From: Arenicola marina
Taxonomy: Eukaryota > Annelida > Polychaeta > Arenicolidae
Length of the DNA stretch: 64,000 bases
Direction: 5' to 3'
NCBI GenBank assembly: GCA_964019135.1
Contig: OZ025257.1
Span: 41,681,798 to 41,745,797 of the forward strand
The position numbers and the translations under genes are program-made. The notes under the pieces were generated by a model. That model made no database searches. It saw nothing but the letters and a program-made list of their open reading frames with translations, and had not been told where the DNA came from. Each line of letters begins with the position of its first letter. Positions within the stretch are counted from its first letter, which is position 1. Below, in pieces: positions 43,201 through 56,100 of the stretch.

Positions 43201-46200
43201 AATGGCTTAGGTTTTGACGTCACGGAGAGAGAAGAGGTAGTGGTCGGCCACGTGGTTGGGGAGGATGTTGTAGAAGTGACTTACGTTGTGACGTCACTGA
43301 GAGAAGAGGTAGTGGTCGGCCACGTGGTTGGGGAGAATGTTGTAGAAGTGACTTACGTTTTGACGTCACGGAGAGAGAAGAGGTAGTGGTCGGTCACGTG
43401 GTTGGGGAGGATGTTGTAGAAGTGACTTACGTTGTGACGTCACGGAGAGAAGCGGTAGAGGTCGGCCACGTGGTTGGGGAGGATGTTGTAGAAGTGACTT
43501 ACGTTGTGACGTCACGGAGAGAGGAGAGGTAGTGGTCGGTCACGTGGTTGGGGAGGATGTTGTAGAAGTGACTTACGTTGTGACGTCACGGAGAGAAGAG
43601 GTAGTGGTCGGTCACGTGGTTGGGGAGGATGTTGTAGAAGTGACTTACGTTGTGACGTCACGGAGAGAGAAGAGGTAGTGGTCGGCCACGTGGTTGGGGA
43701 GGATGTTGTAGAAGTGTCTTACGTTGTGACGTCGCGGAGAGAAGAGGTAGTGGTCGGCCACGTGGTTGGGGAGGATGTTGTAGAAGTGACTTACGTTGTG
43801 ACGTCGCGGAGAGAAGAGGTAGTGGTCGGCCACGTGAGCGGGGAGGATGTTGTAGAAGTGACTTACGTTGTGACGTCGCGGAGAGAAGAGGTAGTGGTCG
43901 GCCACGTGGTTGGGGAGGTTGTTGTAGAAGTGACTTACGTTGTGACGTCGCGGAGAGAAGAGGTAGTGGTCGGCCACGTGGTTGGGGAGGTTGTTGTAGA
44001 AGTGACTTACGTTGTGACGTCGCGGAGAGAAGAGGTAGTGGTCGGCCACGTGGTTGGGGAGGGTGTTGTAGAAGCGACTTACGTTGTGACGTCACGGAGA
44101 GAGAAGAGGTAGTGGTCGGCCACGTGGTTGGGGAGGGTGTTGTAGAAGTGACTTACGTTGTGACGTCGCGGAGAGAAGAGGTAGTGGTCGGCCACGTGGT
44201 TGGGGAGGATGTTGTAGAAGTGACTTACGTTTTGACGTCACGGAGAGAAAAGAGGTAGTGGTCGGCCACGTGGTTGGGGAGGGTGTTGTAGAAGTGACTT
44301 ACGTTGTGACGTCACGGAGAGAGAAGAGGTAGTTGTCGGCCACGTGGTTGGGGAGGGTGTTGTAGAAGTGACTTACGTTGTGACGTCACGGAGAGAGAAG
44401 AGGTAGTGGTCGGCCACGTGGTTTGGGAGGGTGTTGTAGAAGTGACTTACGTTGTGACGTCACGGAGAGAGAAGAGGTAGTGGTCGGCCACGTGGTTGGG
44501 GAGGGTGTTGTAGAAGTGACTTACGTTGTGACGTCACGGAGAGAGAAGAGGTAGTGGTCGGCCACGTGGTTGGGGAGGGTGTTGTAGAAGTGACTTACGT
44601 TGTGACGTCGCGGAGAGAAGAGGTAGTGGTCGGCCACGTGGTTGGGGAGGGTGTTGTAGAAGTGACTTACGTTGTGACATCACGGAGAGAGAAGAGGTAA
44701 TGGTCGGCCACGTGGTTGGGGAGGGTGTTGTAGAAGTGACTTACGTTGTGACGTCGCGGAGAGAAGAGGTAGTGGTCGGCCACGTGGTTGGGGAGGGTGT
44801 TGTAGAAGTGACTTACGTTGTGACGTCGCGGAGAGAAGAGGTAGTGGTCGGCCACGTGAGCGGGGAGGATGTTCTCCAGTAGCACCTTGTTGAGTGAACC
44901 CATCATCTCCACTTCGTCCTTCTCAATGCTGAACTGCCGTCGCCAGGTGAAGTCTAGCTTGGCCGTGTATTCCGCCTGTCATCGAGCAACAGGTTCACGG
45001 GTCATCATGTAGCTTCATTACATGAAAGTAAGTTGGTTTTCTTAGCAATATATTATCGATGTAACCTCTGTATGAGTTACTCGTGGTTGAGTCAAAAGTC
45101 CCTTGGTTTGAGTATGACGCCTTGTATGCCATACGGGAAGGGCCGAGGTAGAGAATAGCCATGGTTAAACCAATGTTAAACCAAGATGCCGCTATAGGAG
45201 CCCAGAACTATTTCGCTTCTCGCTTTCCATGACAAGACATTCTATCATGGTCGACATGTGTTGATTGTCGTGTTCTCTCCAACATATTTACTGATTGTTA
45301 ACATCACGTCAAATCAAATACAATATGTTAATATTGCGCAACTATGAAAGACACTATTTAATGTCTAAATGTTTACAAAATACGTTGTCAGGCGATGACG
45401 CCATCTTGACATCTGGCCAAAGACCTTACACTCGCAAAGACCAAAATAATACCCAGAATGCATTGCACATGCAGTGGCGCCTCACGGTGGCAAAATTGAA
45501 ACTACGATTAGCGAAGTGGTCTATAATGAGCAGTGCCTACTTGTCGGTCGAGGATGTGGAGAACCAGGAAGATGAGGAGGAGGAGCCAGGAGCCCCGCGC
45601 GGCTGTCTTCAGCTCATCATCCTGCCTGAGGGAGATGAACACGTCGTCATGACGACACGAAGGTCAAGGTCGCGCACACGGCATAGTGACGAAGGTCAAG
45701 GTCATAAGTGCCATGTTTCATCCGTGTCATGAAATCTTTTGGTTCTTTGGTCCTCTTTTATAGGCAATAGATTATTATATCACCCCATACCAGACATTTA
45801 TTATATCCCCCTACAGTTTATTGATCGATATGCCACGTGATTGAAATGCACCGTTATTTCTTCTTAAGCTTACTGTTCTGGGGAAGAAATGAGTTGCGAT
45901 ATAGGCCTATTAATGCAATAGTAAAATAGGGAGGGGGGCAAAGGGGGGTCGTGTTCTCAAATCACGAAGAACACAATTCTTTACTCTCCGATTACGAGAA
46001 ATTAAATGGAGAAGTCCCAGCATACAATGAAAAGAGCGGATACATGATGTAAATTGGCGTATTCTCAAATCCCGTTTTTTTTTATATTAAAATTCTCAGT
46101 TCACGATTGATCAAAGTCCTTGATCACGACGGTCGGCTAAAATCCCGTTCCCAGTTAACGAAGAAATAATTTCCTCATTCCCAGTTCACGGTTAAATGAA

Positions 46201-47119
46201 AACCCCATTCCTGAGGAACGGAAATAGCCCTTGCCCTCTTCCAAATAGGTTTCTAATCTGGCAACAGACTGAGTCGACGTGTTATAAATAAGCTCCTACC
46301 CATTGTCTTGTAAGAGCAGCTCGTGTTGGCTGAATATCTGCGGCCCCAGCAGGTGAAACACGAGGTTGTAGGCGAGGAGGAGGAGGATGGAGAGACCACA
46401 CTTCAGAAGATATGTCACACCCAGGAAGCAGGCGCAGGCACTCAACGCCATCACAGTCGTAGGGAGGAAGTACTGAAAGAAATGGAACAAAAGCTTCACA
46501 TATGACATTTACTGCAGGTAAATAGATCTGTTTAACTGCATCATCAACGTCAGTGCGGTCCAGGTTTGTCACAAAATCCCATTCACCAGAATAAGTATAA
46601 GATATAAGAACAAAATGTTCAGTTTTCCTTTGAGCTACCATACACCTCGCACTCGTTCTAAAAACATCTGTTTAATTGGTACCCAAAGCACCTAAACCGG
46701 AACCGGAACCCACGACGATACATGCGCAGCTATATATTAGAGAAAAGAACATCAAGCGTATCCCATAACATTGCCTTCAAAACGCGCAGTGTGGAATATT
46801 TACTTCGTAGATCTATACTAAAAAATAGTTATAAATAATAGTAACGGTAAAAGATCTTTAGTTGTCATAGTTCCAAGTAATAGATTCACGCGAAAGACTA
46901 ATTAGACTACAAATAATAGAACTGAATGTCTATGATTTTAAAATGGGCACTGGGACTACATGCAAATAATAAATACACTGTATATTTGGTTGTAGAGGCA
47001 AACAGACCGTGCAATCAGATACATGTGGCACTTTGGCGGAACTGTAAGACACATGGCATAGTGTTTTGTGCCTTCGGTCAGTAAACGTGTGCCAACAAAT
47101 ATTGACGTTCATCAGTTAC

Positions 47120-47164
<45 letters not shown>

Positions 47165-50100
47165 TATGACATTACTTATTGTCTTTTGGCTTCGATACGT
47201 GATGGAAGTCATGCTCTACCTGGGCGAATAAACATGTGGGCGGTTCTGACGATCGCGGCTCGTTCAGCTTTATATTACAGTCAATCTGCAAGGAAAAATG
47301 TCAAGGTTTATTGCAATACGAAAATCATACATAATGCATAAAAGCTCCGTTGTTGACAAGATCTTCATACTTGGGTACGAACACTTTAAATATATATATA
47401 TATGTGTATATTATTATTCATGCCATAATGTATATTATTATTCATGCCATAATGTATATTATTATTCATGCCATAATGTATATTATTATTCATGCCATAA
47501 TGTATATTATTATTCATGCCATAATGTATATTATTATTCATGCCATAATGTATATTATTATTCATGCCATAATGTATATTATTATTCATGCCATAATGTA
47601 TATTATTATTTATGCCATAAGAATAAATTTTTGAATAGCTTTGCCTCGGTCTTGCTCTGTCAAGAACAACGCTTCATTTCATCCCATATTGCAATATTCT
47701 CTGCCTATGAAAGTGAAGCCCTTGTACTTACCAGGGAGAGCAGCGCCGTGACTCCCACACAGAGAGTGAGCAGGACTGTTAGCCACATGCGGACCCAGGG
47801 GCTGGTCGTAATGCCCTGGGAGATTCTCCGGGGAAGGCTCAGGGGCTTTTTGGCACAGATCTGGGCACAACACTTGGCATTCTGTTGTAGAAATATGATA
47901 TACGGTTATTTTGTAAAACTAAAAATGACTTTCTCGGACATAACTGAGCGCATAACGCGGCTTTCGTTTGCGATAATTGGACACCACGTTCTATTTTTAA
48001 CAGAAACTAGGCCCAACAACGTCAGTTATCATAACTGTAAATGCCTTGATTGGTTGGTTGGTTTGAAGTAGAATGCTTTAGCCAGTGTAGGTCATATCAC
48101 GACAATGGAAAGGGTCAAGGTAGAGAGGAGCTATATCTCCGGGGGTAACACCCCCGCCCCCCCCCCCCGCGCCCCAACACACAATCTTTACGAAGAGAGA
48201 CCCGGAATCTTTATCCGAAAACAAACATAGACATTTGCTCCATTGGGGCTCAAACCACGCACCGGCCGCTTGGGCTGGCATAGCAGAGCACACTTTATAA
48301 ATCTACTGGGCCATGGGGTGACCCCGATAAATGAATTAAAAACATGCGGCCAGAATTACTACAGAATGATTTGCAATATTTACACTGAGGGGTGGATATG
48401 TATTGCTATATTGCACTGCACAAGGATGGATCAAGACGTTCATCTTGTGAGAACTGAATCAGAAAGGAAATGAAACTCACTGCAACAGTCCCAGCCATGG
48501 CGGCCAATGCCGTACCCAGCACGAAAGCACCGGCCAATGCCAAGCCTATGACGAAGGCCAAACTTCTGAAATGACAATAATTGAGGACGCTAATAGGCTG
48601 CATCATCTGATTGGTTCAAAAAGCTATTTATTTATTTATTTATTTTGTTATGCAAAATACACGCGCAGATAATAACAATATTGCAGTCACCACTGTAAGG
48701 CATTAATTACTGATTCAATATCAGAGCAATGTCTTCCGAGTTCCGTTCATTTATATATTTCACTATTTCGCTGCAGATAGAATATTATAACTTGATTAAT
48801 ATTTTTTCTTACTATTTTGGTTCTCCAATAACAATCAATATTTCTAAAGGCAAAATGATATGAAAGACACAATAAAATGATTGACTGGTTAATTCTGAGT
48901 GAACCCAAATATAAATTTTGCTTCGATGTTGTCGATATTTAAAACATGACCCAATGTGGTCCACGCTGCCTTTGCCGGGTTGCATTCAACGATCACACAT
49001 AGGTTTATATATAAATCTATATAGTAGATGGTGATATAATAACTGTCTAGTATATTGTGTGGTATAGGGCGATGCAATCATTTATTGTCTGTAAAAGAGG
49101 ATCAATGGACCACAACATTGCCTGACACTAAAGAAAAACGTATTTAAAGTTCAAACGTTCTACAACCTATTACATACTAGATCCATTCAGAAGGAACATT
49201 TTCCATATTTCATTCCACAAAATCATTTACTAACCTGCTGATAACAACGACTTGGATTGCTCCGATGCCAGTAACCAGCACAACCACACAGCACACGGCG
49301 AACTTGAAGCTTGGGTCGGGCTGCATCAGCCACTCCACCTCCAGCTTCTTGTCCCGTAGCGCCAACGTCACTTGCGAAATGTCATTCGTCGTATTGCATA
49401 ATTGGCTCAGTTCCCTACATTTAATAATATAATTGATCTACACGCAACTGGTTGGATACATTTTTACTTTTATTCCAAAGTTGTCGTATTTGCTTTCATC
49501 TATTGGAAATCGTCCGAGCAGTAGCCCTTGATTTTTTTTTCAAATCTGAACACTGGCAGGAGATGTTAAACAGTTTAAACAGCTGTTTTACCAAGTTCCA
49601 CTCACATTTTCACGTCATATTAGGATTTGATCAGAGCTAAATCCTGGGATTTTAAGTACAGCTTAATGTTTATATAATATAATGAGGTAAATTAAATTAA
49701 AGAAAAGTTCGTTTTCTGTTTCTTCGACACCCAGCATCGAAAAATGAAGTTTAGTGGCCACGCCCCTCGTGCCCACTTACGAGCAATGTTTGTTACTGTT
49801 CATTTCTTTGACGGATTCCGTAAACCGTATGGTACAGTGCTGCCCTCTACTGGACGAGTCACTCACTCAGCCATGCGTACAGAGGGCAGACTTCTGGAGT
49901 TGTCACGCATGGATGATTGAGTCACCAGGTAGCACCACTGTTCCATGTGGTTTCCACGGCATTTTGCATGGAAGGGAAACTCCTGATTCTACCCCATTGA
50001 CGACGTCTATCCCGGTGTCTTAAACTTCTTGGACACTATGAAAATACACTGTTAGTTTAGGTGGGTGCTTTGGGCAGAATAAGGTTCACCTCCTCCCCCA

Positions 50101-53100
50101 CCTACCCCCATACACAAACCTAGTGTACTTACGCTGTCACAAAGCCGGCTCAGAGAGTTCCATACCTCACACTTTTGCATCTAATTTTCGCGATTGTCTG
50201 GGAATAAGGGCATAAAAAGTAGTTCCGGCGAATGCGCCATTACGACTGGGAGCGTGTCAATGCCTCCATCCGGGTAACTATTATAATTACTCAGGTCATG
50301 TTACATCCCCCCTTGTTTTATTTGACGTACCTTGGCCTGCATGTGAAGGTTGCGCTGGTTAAATTAGCTTCAATCATGGACATACTCTGAAATAATAGTT
50401 CGCCCTGTTGACTTTTTGGTGGCCGATAATGTCACACGAAGAGCCATACAGCTGGGACAAAGGTCATATAATCAACCATAATTATTAAGACATAGGTCAT
50501 ATGACCAGCCATAAACATGGGGACAGAGGTCACAAGATCAGCCACACATGCGAAGACAGAGGTCACAGTTTCCCAATATTTTCGTCAAATATTAATTACA
50601 CATCCTGATCCTAAAATATCACTTGACGTAAAAGCTCGGCGTCGACAAACGCCTGGCACCATAGTATCTATGTAAGTAGGTCTCTGGCCGTTCTGATTGG
50701 TTTGTCGTATATTCAGGACGCTTTAACCACTTTTGGTCATATCGCGTCAATGGGAGAAGAACGGGAGAGTGGAGCCATGTCCCCGGGGGTAACCCCCTAC
50801 TCTTTGCGAAGAAGGACATGGCATCTTTATCCTGCGACCACGCAGATATGGCCACAGCGGGGCGCGAACCACCGATCCACGTGCCGTCCCGCCGTTTCTC
50901 ACCGTTTGTTCGATGCTGTTGGCGAATGAGGCGGCGTCCATTAGTTGGGCGAATGGTCGGTCGGCTCCCCAGGACGCCAGGTACTTTGACATACGAATGG
51001 CTGCTCGCATGTTCTCCTCAAGCACCCGCGGGGAGCTCTTGTCCATCTGCAGACAATCATACAACAAGGTTTTCCACGTGCGTAAAGTCGGACAAACAAG
51101 TCGGACAAACAAAGCAGCATGTCACCTTTATTGTCTATCTCATTGAGCTATCGGGGCGGCCCTGTATACAATGGTGATAATTAATGCCGGGTATACACAG
51201 TACGATCATTTCTTGTCCAAGCGTCGGTCGGTGAACAGTGTCAGACCTGTCAACACTGTCAGACCGAGTACCAACCGACGTACAAAGCGGTGGGTCATTA
51301 GCAAGCCCGCCACACGAATCAAGATAATACCACTTGTTCATGCTGACGCTAAACTTACCATGCGTGGCAACCCGGCCCTCTAGTTGGACAGGAAGGGTTC
51401 CCGTCTCTACCTACCTCTTCAGTCTCTTGCTGTATGATGCGGTACGTCTCGATGTCTCTCTCCTTGAGGTAGGGTTCCCGTCTCTACCTACCTCTTCCGT
51501 CTCTTGCTGTATTATGAGGTACGTCTCGATGTCTCTCTCCTTGAGGTAGTGTTCCCGTCTCTACCTACCTCTTCAGTCTCGTGCTGTATGATTAGGTACG
51601 TCTCGATGTCTCTCTCCTTGAGGTAGGGTTCCCGTCTCTACCTACCTCTTCAGTCTCTTGCTGTATGATGAGGTACGTCTCGATGTCTCTCTCCTTGAGG
51701 TCGGGTTCCCCGTCTCTACCTACCTCTTCAGTCTCTTGCTGTATGATGCGGTACGTCTCGATGTCTCTCTCCTTGAGGTAGGGTTCCCGTCTCTACCTAC
51801 CTCTTCAGTCTCTTGCTGTATGATGAGGTACGTCTCGATGTCTCTCTCCTTGAGGTAGGGTTCCCGTCTCTACCTACGTCTTCAGTCTCTTGCTGTATGA
51901 TTAGGTACGTCTCGATGTCTCTCTCCTTGAGGTAGGGTTCCCGTCTCTACCTACCTCTTCAGTCTGTTGCTGTATGATTAGGTACGTCTCGATGTCTCTC
52001 TCCTTGAGGTAGGGTTTCCATCTCTACCTAACTCTTCAGTCTCTTGCTGTATGATGAGGTACGTCTCGATGTCTCTCTCCTTGAGGTAGGGTTCCCGTCT
52101 CTACCTACCTCTTCAGTCTGTTGCTGTATGATTAGGTACGTCTCGATGTCTCTCTCCTTGAGGTAGGGTTTCCATCTCTACCTAACTCTTCAGTCTCTTG
52201 CTGTATGATGAGGTACGTCTCGATGTCTCTCTCCTTGAGGTAGGGTTTCCATCTCTACCTAACTCTTCAGTCTCTTGCTGTATGATGAGGTACGTCTCGA
52301 TGTCTCTCTCCTTGAGGTAGGGTTCCCGTCTCTACCTACCTCTTCAGTCTCTTGCTGTATGATGAGGTACGTCTCGATGTCTCTCTCCTTGAGGTAGGGT
52401 TCCCGTCTCTACCTACCTCTTCAGTCTCTTGCTGTATGATTAGGTACGTCTCGATGTCTCTCTCCTTGAGGTAGGGTTCCCGTCTCTACCTACCTCTTCA
52501 GTCTCTTGCTGTATGATGAGGTACGTCTCGATGTCTCTCTCCTTGAGGTAGGGTTCCCGTCTCTACCTACCTCTTCAGTCTCTTGCTGTATGATGAGGTA
52601 CGTCTCGATGTCTCTCTCCTTGAGGTAGGGTTCCCGTCTCTACCTACCTCTTCAGTCTCTTGCTGTATGATTAGGTACGTCTCGATGTCTCTCTCCTTGA
52701 GGTAGGGTTCCCGTCTCTACCTACCTCTTCAGTCTCTTGCTGTATGATGAGGTACGTCTCGATGTCTCTCTCCTTGAGGTAGGGTTCCCGTCTCTACCTA
52801 CCTCTTCAGTCTCTTGCTGTATGATGAGGTACGTCTCGATGTCTCTCTCCTTGAGGTAGGGTTCCCGTCTCTACCCACCTCTTCAGTCTCTTGCTGTATG
52901 ATTAGGTACGTCTCGATGTCTCTCTCCTTGAGGTGGAGTTCCCGTCTCTACCTACCTCTTCAGTCTCTTGCTGTATGATTAGGTACGTCTCGATGTCTCT
53001 CTCCTTGAGGTAGGGTTCCCGTCTCTACCTACCTCTTCAGTCTCTTGCTGTATGATTAGGTACGTCTCGATGTCTCTCTCCTTGAGGTGGAGTTCCCGTC

Positions 53101-56100
53101 TCTACCTACCTCTTCAGTCTCTTGCTATATGATGAGGTACGTCTCGATGTCTCTCTCCTTGAGGTAGGGTTCCCGTCTCTACCTACCTCTTCAGTCTCTT
53201 GCTGTATGATTAGGTACGTCTCGATGTCTCTCTCCTTGAGGTAGGGTTCCCGTCTCTACATACCTCTTCAGTCTCTTGCTGCATGATTAGGTACGTCTCG
53301 ATGTCTCTCTCCTTGAGGTAGGGTTCCCGTCTCTACCTACCTCTTCAGTCTCTTGCTGTATGATTAGGTACGTCTCAATGTCTCTCTCCTTGAGGTAGGG
53401 TTCCCGTCTCTACCTACCTCTTCAGTCTCTTGCTGTATGATGAGGTACGTCTCAATGTCTCTCTCCTTGAGGTAGGGTTCCCATCTCTACCTACCTCTTC
53501 AGTCTCTTGCTGTATGATGAGGTACGTCTCAATGTCTCTCTCCTTGAGGTAGGGTTCCCGTCTCTACCTACCTCTTCAGTCTCTTGCTGTATGATTAGGT
53601 ACGTCTCGATGTCTCTCTCCTTGAGGTAGGGTTCCCGTCTCTACCTACCTCTTCAGTCTCTTGCTGTATGATGAGGTACGTCTCGATGTCTCTCTCCTTG
53701 GGGTAGGGTTCCCGTCTCTACCTACCTCTTCAGTCTCTTACTGTATGATGAGGTACGTCTCAATGTCTCTCTCCTTGAGGTAGGGTTCCCATCTCTACCT
53801 ACCTCTTCAGTCTCTTGCTGTATGATGAGGTACGTCTCGATGTCTCTCTGGTTGAGGTAGGGTTCCCGTCTCTACCTACCTCTTCAGTCTCTTGCTGTAT
53901 GATTAGGTACGTCTCGATGTCTCTCTCCTTGAGGTAGGGTTCCCGTCTCTACCTACCTCTTCAGTCTCGTGCTGTATGATTAGGTACGTCTCGATGTCTC
54001 TCTCCTTGAGGTATGGTTCCCGTCTCTACCTACCTCTTCAGTCTCTTGCTGTATGATGAGGTACGTCTCGATGTCTCTCTCCTTGAGGTAGTGTTCCCGT
54101 CTCTACCTACCTCTTCAGTCTCTTGCTGTATGATTAGGTACGTCTCGATGTCTCTCTCCTTGAGGTAGGGTTCCCGTCTCCACCTACCTTTTCAGTCACT
54201 TGCTGTTTGTTGAGGTACGTCTCAATGTCTCTCTCCTTGAGGTAGGGTTCCCATCTCTACCTAACTCTTCAGTCTCTTGCTGTATGATGAGGTACGTCTC
54301 GATGTCTCTCTCCTTGAGGTAGGGTTCCCGTCTCTACCTACCTCTTCAGTCTCTTGCTGTATGATGAGGTACGTCTCGATGTCTCTCTCCTTGAGGTAGG
54401 GTTCCCGTCTCTACCTACCTCTTCAGTCTGTTGCTGTATGATGAGGTACGTCTCGATGTCTCTCTCCTTGAGGTAGGGTTCCCATCTCTACCTACCTCTT
54501 CAGTCTCTTGCTGTATGATGAGGTACGTCTCGATGTCTCTCTCCTTGAGGTAGGGTTCCCATCTCTACCTACCTCTTCAGTCTCTTGCTGTATGATTAGG
54601 TACGTCTCAATGTCTCTCTCCTTGAGGTGGAGTTCCCGTCTCTACCTACCTCTTCAGTCTCTTGCTATATGATGAGGTACGTCTCGATGTCTCTCTCCTT
54701 GAGGTAGGGTTCCCATCTCTACCTACCTCTTCAGTCCCTTGCTGTATGATTAGGTACGTCTCGATGTCTCTCTCTATGAGGTGGAGTTCCCGTCTCTACC
54801 TACCTCTTCAGTCTCTTGCTATATGATGAGGTACGTCTCGATGTCTCTCTCCTTGAGGTAGGGTTCCCGTCTCTACCTACCTCTTCAGTCTCTTGCTGTA
54901 TGATGAGGTACGTCTCGATGTCTCTCTCCTTGAGGTAGGGTTCCCGTCTCTACCTACCTCTTCAGTCTCTTGCTGTATGATGAGGTACGTCTCAATGTCT
55001 CTCTCCTTGAGGTAGGGTTCCCATCTCTACCTACCTCTTCAGTCTCTTGCTGTATGATGAGGTACGTCTCGATGTCTCTCTCCTTGAGGTAGGGTTCCCG
55101 TCTCCACCTACCTCTTTAGTCTCTTGCTGTATAATGAGGTACGTCTCGATGTCTCTCTCCTTGAGGTAGGGTTCCCGTCTCTACCTACCTCTTCAGTCTC
55201 TTGCTGTATGATGAGGTACGTCTCAATGTCTCTCTCCTTGAGGTAGGGTTCCCGTCTCCACCTACCTCTTCAGTCTCTTGCTGTATGATGAGGTACGTCT
55301 CGATGTCTCTCTCCTTGAGGTAGGGTTCCGTCTCTACCTACCTTTTCAGTCTCTTGCTGTATGATGAGGTACGTCTCAATGTCTCTCTCCTTGAGGTAGG
55401 GTTCCCATCTCTACCTAACTCTTCAGTCTCTTGCTTTATGATGAGGTACGTCTCGATGTCTCTCTCCTTGAGGTAGGGTTCCCGTCTCTACCTACCTCTT
55501 CAGTCTCTTGCTGTATGATGAGGTACGTCTCGATGTCTCTCTCCTTGAGGTAGGGTTCCCGTCTCTACCTACCTCTTCAGTCTCTTGCTGTATGATTAGG
55601 TACGTCTCGATGTCTCTCTCCTTGAGGTGGAGTTCCCGTCTCTACCTACCTCTTCAGTCTCTTGCTGTATGATGAGGTACGTCTCGATGTCTCTCTCCTT
55701 GAGGTAGGGTTCCCATCTCTACCTACCTCTTCAGTCTCTTTCTGTATGATTAGGTACGTCTCGATGTCTCTCTCCTTGAGGTGGAGTTCCCGTCTCTACC
55801 TACCTCTTCAGTCTCTTGCTATATGATGAGGTACGTCTCGATGTCTCTCTCCTTGAGGTAGGGTTCCCGTCTCTACCTACCTCTTCAGTCTCTTGCTGTA
55901 TGATGAGGTACGTCTCGATGTCTCTCTCCTTGAGGTAGGGTTCCCGTCTCTACCTACCTCTTCAGTCTCTTGCTGTATAATGAGGTACGGCTCGATGTCT
56001 CTCTCCTTGAGGTAGGGTTCCCGTCTCTACCTACCTCTTCAGTCTCTTGCTGTATGATGAGGTACGTCTCCATGTCTCTCTCCTTGAGGTAGGGTTCCCG

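Noticed and set aside
41476-44112. Open frames of 70-150 codons on both strands ([19 protein letters not shown]-type)
   Set aside because: They are by-products of the 72/74-bp array; unit sequence is explained by an ADCY exon end and donor on the minus strand.
45295-45732. 145-codon plus-strand open frame
   Set aside because: It overlaps antisense an ADCY exon with a clear membrane span and matching splice phases.
47298-48071. 257-codon plus-strand open frame
   Set aside because: Its middle is the 24-bp TATTATTATTCATGCCATAA repeat, and its end lies antisense to a well-supported ADCY exon.
50903-51046. ATG at the start of the C1b exon as a separate gene start
   Set aside because: It follows a CAG acceptor, is in phase with the upstream C1a exon, and the sequence is internal C1b.
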